From Ruminococcaceae bacterium UBA1213 (GTDB taxonomy: Bacteria > Bacillota > Clostridia > Oscillospirales > Acutalibacteraceae): a stretch of 6,200 nucleotides of DNA. Below the pieces are notes generated by a model. It ran no database searches. It saw only the letters and a list, made by a program, of their open reading frames with translations, and was not told the origin of the DNA. Where the stretch lies: the NCBI GenBank assembly GCA_002309275.1, contig DBXL01000119.1, positions 1 through 6,200 on the forward strand, written 5' to 3'. Positions 1 to 5,928 of the stretch are shown piece by piece. The position numbers were made by a program, and so were the translations under genes. Positions within the stretch are counted from its first letter, which is position 1, and every line of letters starts with the position of its first letter.

Positions 1-1314
1 GACTTTTCCGAGGATACTTACAGAACCCTTATGGCAGCGGATTCCGCTGTCATGGTAATCGACGCTTCAAAGGGTGTTGAGGCTCAGACAAGAAAGCTTT
101 TTAAAGTGTGCTTACTGAGAGATATTCCGATATTCACTTTCATAAACAAAATGGACAGAGAGGCAAAAAGCCCTTATGAACTCATGGACGATATAGAGGA
201 AGTTCTGGGAATACATACTTGCCCAATGAATTGGCCTATCGGCTGTGGAAAGGAATTCAAGGGAGTTTATGACTTTGCAAGCAAGGAGATTCTTGCATTC
301 ACGGCAAATAATGGTCAAAAGGAAGTGGAAATGCAGGAACTCAGGGCAGATGATCCCGAACTTGATGATAAAATCGGTGACACTCTTGCACAGACTTTAA
401 GAGATGATATAGAGCTTTTGGAGGGTGCGGGAGATGAACTTGACTTAGACGCTGTACGCCACGGCAAATTAACGCCTGTATTTTTCGGTTCGGCTCTGAC
501 AAATTTCGGTGTAGAGCCGTTTTTGGCGGATTTTCTTAAAATGACGACTCCGCCTCTGCCCCGTCATACAGTGGAGGGGGAAGTTGATCCGTTTGATGAC
601 ACTTTCTCTGCATTTGTGTTTAAAATTCAGGCAAACATGAATAAAGCTCACCGTGACAGAATTGCATTCATGCGAATCTGTTCTGGCAGGTATGACAAGA
701 CGATGGAAGTGTATCACGTTCAGGGCGATAAAAAAATGCGTCTTTCACAGCCACAGCAACTCATGGCACAGGATAGGGAAGTGATTGATGAAGCCTATGC
801 AGGCGATATTATAGGCGTATTTGATCCGGGCATTTTCTCCATTGGTGATACGGTATGCTCACCGTCAAAGAAAGTAAAATTTGAGGGCATACCCACGTTT
901 GCACCTGAACATTTTTCAAGGGTGCGTATCAAGGATACCATGAAAAGAAAGCAGTTTGTCAAAGGTATGTCACAGATAGCACAAGAGGGTGCTATACAGA
1001 TGTTTCAGAACTTAGGCGGGGGCATGGAAGAAATTATAGTGGGCGTTGTTGGTGTATTGCAGTTTGAAGTGCTTGAATACAGAATGAAGAATGAATATAA
1101 TGTGGATATTATCATGGAAAGTATGCCTTACGAGCTGATAAGATGGATAGATAATGAAGATATTGACCCAAAGAAACTGAATCTGACATCAGACACCAAA
1201 CGCATACAGGACCTGAAAGGAAAACATCTTTTACTGTTTTCAAGTGAGTGGAATATCAGCTGGGCTTTGGAACATAACGAAGGATTGATTCTTACGGATT
1301 TCAGCAGGAACTAA
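1..1314 (+). CDS. prfC: Peptide chain release factor 3 (RF3), 5'-truncated by window edge
   Basis: RF3 is a cytoplasmic translational GTPase that removes RF1/RF2 from the ribosome after peptide release. The frame is open from base 1, and residues before the first ATG at 31 (DFSEDTYRTL) match the segment just after the G3 DTPGH motif of RF3, so the gene starts upstream and about 95 N-terminal residues, with the P-loop, are outside the window. Counting from base 1 there are 437 visible residues. They show the G4 motif NKMD (49-52), the RF3 signature WPIGCGKEFKGVY (78-90), the G5-like SAL (164-166), the domain II stretch FVFKIQANMNKAHRDR (205-220), and the C-terminal domain with FAPEHFSRVRIKD (300-312) and GVLQFEV (351-357). 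These features separate it from EF-G and from tetracycline-resistance ribosomal protection proteins. It ends in TAA, 15 bases before mreC, and is probably cotranscribed with it. Nothing looks broken in the visible part. Confidence 0.96.
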   Translation, partial: DFSEDTYRTLMAADSAVMVIDASKGVEAQTRKLFKVCLLRDIPIFTFINKMDREAKSPYELMDDIEEVLGIHTCPMNWPIGCGKEFKGVYDFASKEILAFTANNGQKEVEMQELRADDPELDDKIGDTLAQTLRDDIELLEGAGDELDLDAVRHGKLTPVFFGSALTNFGVEPFLADFLKMTTPPLPRHTVEGEVDPFDDTFSAFVFKIQANMNKAHRDRIAFMRICSGRYDKTMEVYHVQGDKKMRLSQPQQLMAQDREVIDEAYAGDIIGVFDPGIFSIGDTVCSPSKKVKFEGIPTFAPEHFSRVRIKDTMKRKQFVKGMSQIAQEGAIQMFQNLGGGMEEIIVGVVGVLQFEVLEYRMKNEYNVDIIMESMPYELIRWIDNEDIDPKKLNLTSDTKRIQDLKGKHLLLFSSEWNISWALEHNEGLILTDFSRN

Positions 1315-1329
1315 AAGGGAGTTTTTTCA

Positions 1330-2142
1330 ATGAAGAAAAGAAAAGGACTGAGAGTGCTTTTAGTCACGCTGGGCATATTGGGCATACTGTCGCTTATGAC
1401 GGCAGGAAACGGTTATATCTATAATTTTGTAACGGGTTTTATCGTAACGCCTATGCAGCACGTATTGACAGGTGCGGTGGAAGAAACAGGGAATGCCCTG
1501 ACACCTCAAAAAAGCCGTTCTGAGCTTGAAAAGGAAAACAGCAGGCTCACAGAAGAAAATACACGTTTGAATGACCTGCTTGCGGATTACTATGATATAA
1601 AAGAGAAGTATGAGGAACTGGCAGTTTTTCTGGATATAAAGGAGGAGCATAAGAATTATGACTTGTGTTCTGCCAATGTCATTATGAAAGACGTAAACGA
1701 CAGCTTTTATGGATTCACGCTTGACAGGGGCATATATGACGGTGTGTCACTGAATGACGCTGTTATCACGGAAAAGGGGCTTGTGGGATATGTAAGCAAA
1801 GTAAATTTCAATTCCTGCAAGGTGACTACTATACTTTCACCTGATATAAAAATATCCTGCAAAGACGGGAAAAGCTCGGATAAAGGCATACTCACAGGCA
1901 GTATCAGTATATGTGATAAAGGGCTGACGTGCCTGAAGAACATTCAAAGGGAAAATGATATTATAAAAGGAGATATAGTTGTCACGTCTGACAGCAGTGA
2001 ATATCCGTCAAAGGTGAAGATAGGCAAAATAAAATATACTTGTGATGATGAATTCACAGGTATGCCTATGGCAGTCGTAGAGCCGTTTGAAGATGTAAAA
2101 ACGGTTTCGTCTGTGGTGATACTGAGGCAGACGGCAAATTGA
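1330..2142 (+). CDS. mreC: Rod shape-determining protein MreC
   Basis: MreC is the bitopic membrane scaffold of the elongasome. It links cytoplasmic MreB filaments and MreD with PBP2 outside the membrane and is thought to activate PBP2. The protein has 270 residues, normal for Firmicutes. It starts with a basic MKKRKGLR, then one membrane segment (about 8-24), then the linker YNFVTGFIVTPMQ (31-43). A predicted coiled coil runs over about 63-108 (SELEKENSRLTEENTRLNDLL, with leucines at heptad spacing). An extracytoplasmic beta domain follows, with DRGIYDGVSLNDAVITEKGLVGYVSKV (132-158) matching the conserved MreC 'G...GLVG.V' region, and GDIVVTSDSS (214-223). The ATG is preceded by AAAAGGGAG (1313-1321) at 8 bases, which fixes the start. 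The stop overlaps the mreD start region, so the two are likely translationally coupled. Identification is firm from family features and from the mreC-mreD-PBP2 order. Confidence 0.95.
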   Translation: MKKRKGLRVLLVTLGILGILSLMTAGNGYIYNFVTGFIVTPMQHVLTGAVEETGNALTPQKSRSELEKENSRLTEENTRLNDLLADYYDIKEKYEELAVFLDIKEEHKNYDLCSANVIMKDVNDSFYGFTLDRGIYDGVSLNDAVITEKGLVGYVSKVNFNSCKVTTILSPDIKISCKDGKSSDKGILTGSISICDKGLTCLKNIQRENDIIKGDIVVTSDSSEYPSKVKIGKIKYTCDDEFTGMPMAVVEPFEDVKTVSSVVILRQTAN

Positions 2143-2144
2143 AA

Positions 2145-2651
2145 ATGGATATTTCTATGAAAAGAAATTTAGTAAAATGTATTATGTATTTTCTTGAAGC
2201 GGTGTTTGCGTTTGCATTGCAGGCAACGCCGTATTTAATGCCTGAGCTGTTCGGGGAAAAAGCGGTATTGCTTTTGCCTCTGGCACTTTCGGTGGCATTC
2301 TTTGAAGAGGAAAGTATAGCTGTTATCATGGGTGCATTTTGTGGAGTGCTGGCGGATTTTGCCTTTGACGGCAGTATCGGACTTTTTGCGGTATCTCTGA
2401 CGATTTTATGCTATGTGATTTCCCTTTTATCACGCAGGTATATTAAAATCAGTTTTCTTTCGGCAGTTTTGGCAGGGTGTTTTTTGACCGTTCTGATAAT
2501 GCTCATACACTTTGTATTATATTTTGCATTTTCGGGGTATAATTATATCATGCAGTTCTTTTTTATGCACTATATCACAAGAATATTATATACATTGGCA
2601 TTTGTGCCTTTCTTTCTGATTATCAGCAGAAAGTTATCGGGAAATAAATAA
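2145..2651 (+). CDS. mreD: Rod shape-determining protein MreD
   Basis: MreD is a small multi-pass inner membrane partner of MreC in the elongasome. The protein has about 168 residues, is very hydrophobic and shows five to six likely membrane segments. It carries GAFCGVLADFAFDGSIGLFA, which fits the conserved MreD region (G...G...D......G..A) in the middle of the protein. The start is uncertain. An ATG at 2145 begins 2 bases after the mreC stop. A TTG at 2139 overlaps that stop and has GAGG (2124-2127) 11 bases upstream. An ATG at 2157 (MKRNLVKC) would give a typical MreD N-terminus with only a weak TGGA ahead of it. All three are in frame and differ by at most six codons. Translation probably depends on ribosomes finishing mreC. 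The assignment rests on topology, length, the middle motif and position. Confidence 0.9.
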   Translation: MDISMKRNLVKCIMYFLEAVFAFALQATPYLMPELFGEKAVLLLPLALSVAFFEEESIAVIMGAFCGVLADFAFDGSIGLFAVSLTILCYVISLLSRRYIKISFLSAVLAGCFLTVLIMLIHFVLYFAFSGYNYIMQFFFMHYITRILYTLAFVPFFLIISRKLSGNK

Positions 2652-2673
2652 TTGCTGACTGCTCATTGATAAA

Positions 2674-2681
2674 AGGGGGAG
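2674..2681 (+). promoter_or_regulatory. Ribosome binding site of mrdA (decides a GTG start)
   Basis: AGGGGGAG lies 6 bases before the GTG at 2688. No ATG near this point is in frame with a comparable Shine-Dalgarno. The GTG gives the expected short basic N-terminus (MKRKRRSSLKAR) before the membrane anchor, so it is the likely start. Confidence 0.8.
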
Positions 2682-2687
2682 ATTTTT

Positions 2688-4685
2688 GTGAAAAGAAAAA
2701 GACGTTCCTCTCTTAAAGCAAGATATATTTTTATAGGTGTACTCACAGCGTTTGCAGTAGCGGTGCTGATTGGCAGGCTTGTGGAATGGCAGATATTTCG
2801 TTCTGATTATTATGACGAGATAGCAGCGGCTTCTGCAAGCTACACCGTGGAAACTGATGGCATAAGAGGGGAAATATTTGATAAAAACGGAGTACCGCTT
2901 GCAGTGAATGAAACAGGATATAAAATAGTTGTCAATAAGCTTTTCATGCCTGAAAACAGGCTGAATGATGCGATTCTGAGGGCAGTGGAGGCAGTGGAAA
3001 GCACAGGGGGAAAATGGAAAGACAGTTTTCCTGTTATTATTGATAAAAACGGTGATTATGCCTTTGACAGCGAAAAATCAGAGAGTGTTGCCCGCCTGAA
3101 AAGCAAGGATAAATTGAATATGAATCCGTATTCGACGGCATATGACTGTATGGCGATACTGGCAGAGAAATATGACTGCAAGGGCTATGACAAGAAGCAG
3201 ACAAGAAATATTGCAAGTGTAAGATATAATATGGAAGAGCGGGGATACAGCTATACAAAGCCGTATGTATTTGCAGACGGCATATCTGAGAGTCAGATGC
3301 TTGAGGTATCGGAAAAGCTGAATGATATAAAGGGAATATCCGTTGAAAGCTATGCAGTGAGGACATACAAGAACGGTACATCTGCACCGCATATAGTGGG
3401 AGTAACGGGGCTTATATCGGCAGATGAATATGATGAACTGAAAGACAAGGGCTACGGCTATACGGATATTATCGGCAAAAACGGCGTGGAACAGGCTTTT
3501 GAAGAATACCTGAGAGGAACAGGGGGAAGCCGTACATTTGAGATGGATTCCAAAGGGAATGTATCTCTTTTGAAGTCAAAGACGGCTGTGCCGGGAAACA
3601 GCGTGTATTTAACGATAGATACACGCCTTCAGGGAATTGCACAGAAAGCATTGACAGATGCCATACAGTATGCAAATGATTATTCAAGATGGATGGGAAA
3701 TGAATACATGGGCGGTGACTGTAAGGGAGCGGCACTTGTCATGCTGAATGTAAAGGATTTTTCAGTGATATGTGCGGCAAGCTGTCCGACATATGACCTG
3801 AATGAATATTATTCGGATTATGAAAAATTGGCAAATGATACAGCGTCGCCGATGTTTGACAGGGCTTTTCAGGGAGCATTGGCTCCCGGCTCTACATTCA
3901 AACCGCTTGTTGCGTCAGCGGCTCTGCAGGAGAAAAAAATCACAACCGATACATATATCGACTGTGAGGGAGTTTACACGGAAAACGGTTTAAAACTGTG
4001 GTGCATGGGGTATCACGGCTGGGCGAATATGTATTATGCGATACAGGATTCCTGCAATGTATTCTTTGCGGAAACAGGCAGACTTCTGGGAATAGAAAAT
4101 TTACGCAAATATGCCCAGAGGTGTGGACTGGGTGTAAAAACGGGTGTAGAAATAGGGGAGAGTGCAGGAACGCTTGCAGGACCTGAGTACAGTGAAAGAA
4201 TGGGTACGCAATGGAATGACAGTTCGGTATCACCGGCGGCAATCGGTCAGAGTGATAACCAGTTTACACCGTTACAGCTTGCCACATATGCGGCAACGAT
4301 TGCCAATAACGGTGTGAGATTAAAAACACACGTTGTTGATAAAGTGGTGACATATGACGGCAGAAAAATCGTCTATCAGAGTGAGCCGGAAAAAGCAGAT
4401 GAAATGGGCGTAAGCATGGAAAATCTGAAGGAAGTGCAGAAAGCCATGAACATGGCGGCGAATGCTTACGGGATAATCAACACGTTTGATATACAGGTTG
4501 CGGCAAAGACGGGTACAGCGGAAAATAACGGTTCAGACCATTCTAATTTTATTTGTTATGCTCCGTTTGACGAACCAGAAATAGCGATAGCCGTGATGAT
4601 AGAGCATGGAGCGGCATCTTATACCGCCATGAGTACGGCTTATACCATGCTTGACGCATACTTTCACTCGGAGAGTGAAGAATAG
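2688..4685 (+). CDS. mrdA: Penicillin-binding protein 2 (class B, peptidoglycan DD-transpeptidase)
   Basis: This enzyme crosslinks stem peptides of peptidoglycan outside the membrane and is the elongasome partner of a SEDS glycosyltransferase (RodA). It has 665 residues, usual for PBP2. Order of parts: basic N-terminus, one membrane anchor (about 12-30), the class B dimerisation motif RGEIFDKNG (60-68), a long pedestal region to about 300, and the transpeptidase domain. Catalytic motifs are all present: STFK with nucleophile Ser402 and Lys405, SCN (455-457), and KTGT (607-610). No PASTA domain follows, which argues against SpoVD/PBP2x. Its place behind mreCD supports an elongation role. The reading frame ends FHSESEE, and the last four codons plus the TAG lie inside a heptad repeat array that forms the downstream palindrome, so the extreme C-terminus looks repeat-derived. 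rodA is not in the window. Confidence 0.95.
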   Translation: MKRKRRSSLKARYIFIGVLTAFAVAVLIGRLVEWQIFRSDYYDEIAAASASYTVETDGIRGEIFDKNGVPLAVNETGYKIVVNKLFMPENRLNDAILRAVEAVESTGGKWKDSFPVIIDKNGDYAFDSEKSESVARLKSKDKLNMNPYSTAYDCMAILAEKYDCKGYDKKQTRNIASVRYNMEERGYSYTKPYVFADGISESQMLEVSEKLNDIKGISVESYAVRTYKNGTSAPHIVGVTGLISADEYDELKDKGYGYTDIIGKNGVEQAFEEYLRGTGGSRTFEMDSKGNVSLLKSKTAVPGNSVYLTIDTRLQGIAQKALTDAIQYANDYSRWMGNEYMGGDCKGAALVMLNVKDFSVICAASCPTYDLNEYYSDYEKLANDTASPMFDRAFQGALAPGSTFKPLVASAALQEKKITTDTYIDCEGVYTENGLKLWCMGYHGWANMYYAIQDSCNVFFAETGRLLGIENLRKYAQRCGLGVKTGVEIGESAGTLAGPEYSERMGTQWNDSSVSPAAIGQSDNQFTPLQLATYAATIANNGVRLKTHVVDKVVTYDGRKIVYQSEPEKADEMGVSMENLKEVQKAMNMAANAYGIINTFDIQVAAKTGTAENNGSDHSNFICYAPFDEPEIAIAVMIEHGAASYTAMSTAYTMLDAYFHSESEE

Positions 4686-4759
4686 AGAGTGGAGAGTGGA
4701 GAGTTGAGAGTGGAGCAAAATACAGAAGCTCCACTCTTCACTCTCAACCCTCCACTCTT
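4671..4759. repeat. Palindrome made of 7-base units, (GAGAGTG)n - spacer - (CACTCTC)n
   Basis: The left arm is a tandem array in one 7-base phase from 4671: GAGAGTG at 4671, a degenerate AAGAATA at 4678, GAGAGTG at 4685 and 4692, GAGAGTT at 4699, GAGAGTG at 4706, then GAG. After an 11-base spacer (4717-4727) the right arm has CACTCTT at 4732, CACTCTC at 4739, a degenerate AACCCTC at 4746 and CACTCTT at 4753. The arms pair at 27 of 32 positions (4684-4715 with 4729-4760), plus C4716-G4728. The left edge also has TTCACTC (4663-4669), able to pair with GAGTGAA (4673-4679). The element runs into the end of mrdA. It resembles short tandem heptad repeats known from other bacteria in general design. 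I do not recognise a named family. Confidence 0.85.
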
Positions 4760-4762
4760 TTT
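4685..4762 (+). terminator. Probable intrinsic terminator of the prfC-mreCD-mrdA operon
   Basis: The heptad palindrome gives a stem of about 33 positions with five mismatches and an 11-base loop. Its right arm ends directly in TTTTT (4758-4762), followed by more T-rich sequence. It starts at the last base of the mrdA stop codon and lies before the corA promoter, where an operon end is expected. The stem is much longer than a usual intrinsic terminator, so its terminator role is an inference and could be a by-product of the repeat. Confidence 0.65.
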
Positions 4763-4787
4763 ATTGTGCATTTTTTATATTTTTTGG

Positions 4788-4816
4788 TTGATTATTCCGA
4801 AAAAAAAGTTTATAAT
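4788..4816 (+). promoter_or_regulatory. Sigma-A-type promoter for the corA unit
   Basis: TTGATT (4788-4793) and TATAAT (4811-4816) are separated by exactly 17 bases, giving 4 of 6 and 6 of 6 matches to the vegetative consensus. An A/T tract (4771-4785) just upstream could act as an UP element. Transcription would begin near 4823, leaving a leader of about 125 bases before corA. It lies after the mrdA terminator, so corA appears independently transcribed. Confidence 0.75.
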
Positions 4817-4858
4817 AGTTTATATGGATTTTTTAAATTGAGGAGATGGTAAAAACTT

Positions 4859-4927
4859 ATGAGTTCTGATCCTTATGACAAACAAATTTTAAAATACTGT
4901 TCATGGGGACAGAATGACTGTCCCTGA
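4859..4927 (+). CDS. Possible 22-codon leader ORF upstream of corA
   Basis: An ATG at 4859 opens 22 codons ending in TGA at 4925-4927. The product starts MSSDPYDKQIL and ends CSWGQNDCP, with two cysteines, one tryptophan and two prolines. I recognise no family. GAGGAG (4840-4845) lies 13 bases upstream, a little farther than optimal. The ORF begins about 36 bases after the predicted transcription start, as leader peptides often do. Its last nine codons and stop lie in a strong hairpin (4898-4930), and the stop is 20 bases before the corA ATG. Leader peptides controlling Mg2+ transporter genes are known in enterobacteria (mgtL, corL), so a regulatory role is possible. No homology is claimed. 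It may instead be a chance ORF. Confidence 0.4.
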   Translation: MSSDPYDKQILKYCSWGQNDCP

Positions 4928-4930
4928 ACA
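4898..4930 (+). promoter_or_regulatory. Strong hairpin in the corA leader, next to its ribosome binding site
   Basis: TGTTCA (4898-4903) and GGGACAG (4906-4912) pair with CTGTCCC (4918-4924) and TGAACA (4925-4930). This gives 13 pairs with a 2-base bulge (TG, 4904-4905) and the loop AATGA. No T tract follows, so it is not an intrinsic terminator. The corA Shine-Dalgarno (AGAGGGG, 4931-4937) begins at the next base. TCCCT (4921-4925) could instead pair with AGGGG (4933-4937, one G-U), a fold that would hide that Shine-Dalgarno. The stem-loop is directly visible; regulation is inferred. The GGGACAG/CTGTCCC core could also be a REP-like remnant. Confidence 0.6.
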
Positions 4931-4947
4931 AGAGGGGCTGATTTTAT

Positions 4948-5877
4948 ATGATAAATTATTATAAGACGATAAATGGAAGAATAGAGGAGATAAAGGAATA
5001 TGAGCAGGGCTGCTGGGTAAACTGCGTTGCACCGGAAGATGAGGAAGTACAGTATCTTTTGGATTTCTGCAAGATACCGCCCGAACTGCTCCGTTCTGCA
5101 CTTGATGACGAGGAATCGTCACATATCGACAGTGAAGACGGCACTACTCTTATTATCATAGATGTGCCTGTTGTAGAGAGGATTGCAAGAAGAATTACTT
5201 ATTCAACCATGCCTATCGGTATCATGATAACGGATAAGAATGTTATCACGGTTTCAATAAAAGACAATACGATTTTAAGTGAGTTTTCAGAGGGTGTTGT
5301 GAGGAATGTACGCACAGACTATAAAACACATTTTGTATTGCATATCATGCTGAAAATGGCTACAAAGTATTTACAGTATCTGAAACAGATAGATAAAATA
5401 AGCAGCCGTATTGAAAGAGAACTCAGGCGTTCCGCAAAGAATAAAGAACTTCATCAGCTTTTGGATATAGAAAAATCCCTTGTATATTTTTCGTCGTCGC
5501 TCAAATCAGACGAGCTGACACTTGAAAAAATCATGCGTGGAAAGTATCTGAAATTGTATGAGGAAGACCAGGACTTACTTGAAGATGTGCTGATAGAGAT
5601 AAAGCAGGCAGTCGATATGGCAGCGATACATTTGAATATTCTTACTAATACAATGGACGTATTTGCGTCTATCATCTCCAATAATCTGAATGTGATAATG
5701 AAGATACAGGCATCTCTGACACTTTTGGTATCAGTGCCCACAGTAATATCGGGATTTTATGGAATGAATATCGTAGGCGGCTTGCCGTTTGACAAGTTGT
5801 GGTGGTTTCCTGTTGCATTTTCGGGAGTGCTTATGCTTGTTATGTATATCATTCTTAAAAAGAAAGATATGTTTTGA
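4948..5877 (+). CDS. corA: CorA-family divalent cation (Mg2+) transporter
   Basis: CorA proteins are pentameric membrane channels for Mg2+ (some members carry Co2+, Ni2+ or Zn2+). The protein has 309 residues, normal for the family. The N-terminal cytoplasmic domain covers about 1-140 (GCWVNCVAPEDEEV, then DDEESSHIDSEDGTTLIIIDVPVV). A long helical stretch (about 140-250) corresponds to the stalk helix. Two membrane segments follow at about 252-271 and 284-303. The defining signature is present as YGMN (271-274), followed by IVGGLPF. The C-terminus KKKDMF is basic, as expected for the cytoplasmic end. The ATG has AGAGGGG (4931-4937) 10 bases upstream. The gene has its own promoter and a structured leader, and is followed by a terminator-like hairpin. 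Ion preference cannot be read from the sequence. The symbol is used in the family sense. Confidence 0.93.
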   Translation: MINYYKTINGRIEEIKEYEQGCWVNCVAPEDEEVQYLLDFCKIPPELLRSALDDEESSHIDSEDGTTLIIIDVPVVERIARRITYSTMPIGIMITDKNVITVSIKDNTILSEFSEGVVRNVRTDYKTHFVLHIMLKMATKYLQYLKQIDKISSRIERELRRSAKNKELHQLLDIEKSLVYFSSSLKSDELTLEKIMRGKYLKLYEEDQDLLEDVLIEIKQAVDMAAIHLNILTNTMDVFASIISNNLNVIMKIQASLTLLVSVPTVISGFYGMNIVGGLPFDKLWWFPVAFSGVLMLVMYIILKKKDMF

Positions 5878-5884
5878 TGAAAAC

Positions 5885-5914
5885 AGCCTTTCCGTAAGGG
5901 AAAGGCTTGATTTT
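5885..5914 (+). terminator. Terminator-like hairpin after corA
   Basis: AGCCTTTCC (5885-5893) pairs perfectly with GGAAAGGCT (5899-5907) around the loop GTAAG. The T tract is weak (TGATTTT). It begins 7 bases after the corA stop and ends just before the udp ribosome binding site. Termination is probably partial, or the structure controls udp. Confidence 0.6.
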
Positions 5915-5921
5915 ACGGAGG
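5889..5921 (+). promoter_or_regulatory. udp ribosome binding site with a possible sequestering partner
   Basis: GGAGG (5917-5921) lies 7 bases before the udp ATG. The stretch TTACGGA (5913-5919), which includes part of this site, is perfectly complementary to TCCGTAA (5891-5897) in the left arm and loop of the hairpin after corA. With G-U pairs the match extends to 11 positions (5889-5899 with 5911-5921). The two folds exclude each other. The ribosome binding site is clear; the switch is inferred. Confidence 0.5.
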
Positions 5922-5928
5922 TTTTTTT

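Noticed and set aside
1..1314. Tetracycline-resistance ribosomal protection protein or EF-G
   Set aside because: The WPIGCGKEFKGVY, FVFKIQANMNKAHRDR and FAPEHFSRVRIKD stretches are RF3-specific, and the C-terminus has RF3 length rather than EF-G domains IV-V.
3802..3993. A 63-codon + strand ORF inside mrdA, and many minus-strand ORFs across prfC, mreC, mrdA and corA
   Set aside because: They lie entirely within well-supported genes with conserved motifs in the main frame. Their translations have no recognisable domains, and no ribosome binding sites support them.
4662..4680. Small hairpin TTCACTC/GAGTGAA at the end of mrdA as a separate regulatory element
   Set aside because: It uses the first heptad of the repeat array and lies inside the coding sequence, so it is better treated as the left edge of the heptad palindrome.
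2688..4685. Sporulation-specific SpoVD or division PBP2x instead of PBP2
   Set aside because: There is no C-terminal PASTA domain, and the gene sits directly behind mreC and mreD.
4846..4869. A 7-codon ORF starting at the ATG at 4846 (MVKTYEF) in the corA leader
   Set aside because: It overlaps the GAGGAG Shine-Dalgarno, has no ribosome binding site of its own, and is too short to support. The ORF at 4859 is the better candidate.
4823..4947. M-box (Mg2+) riboswitch upstream of corA
   Set aside because: The leader is shorter than a typical M-box. I see only one strong hairpin and no multi-helix arrangement typical of that class. A covariance-model search would decide it.
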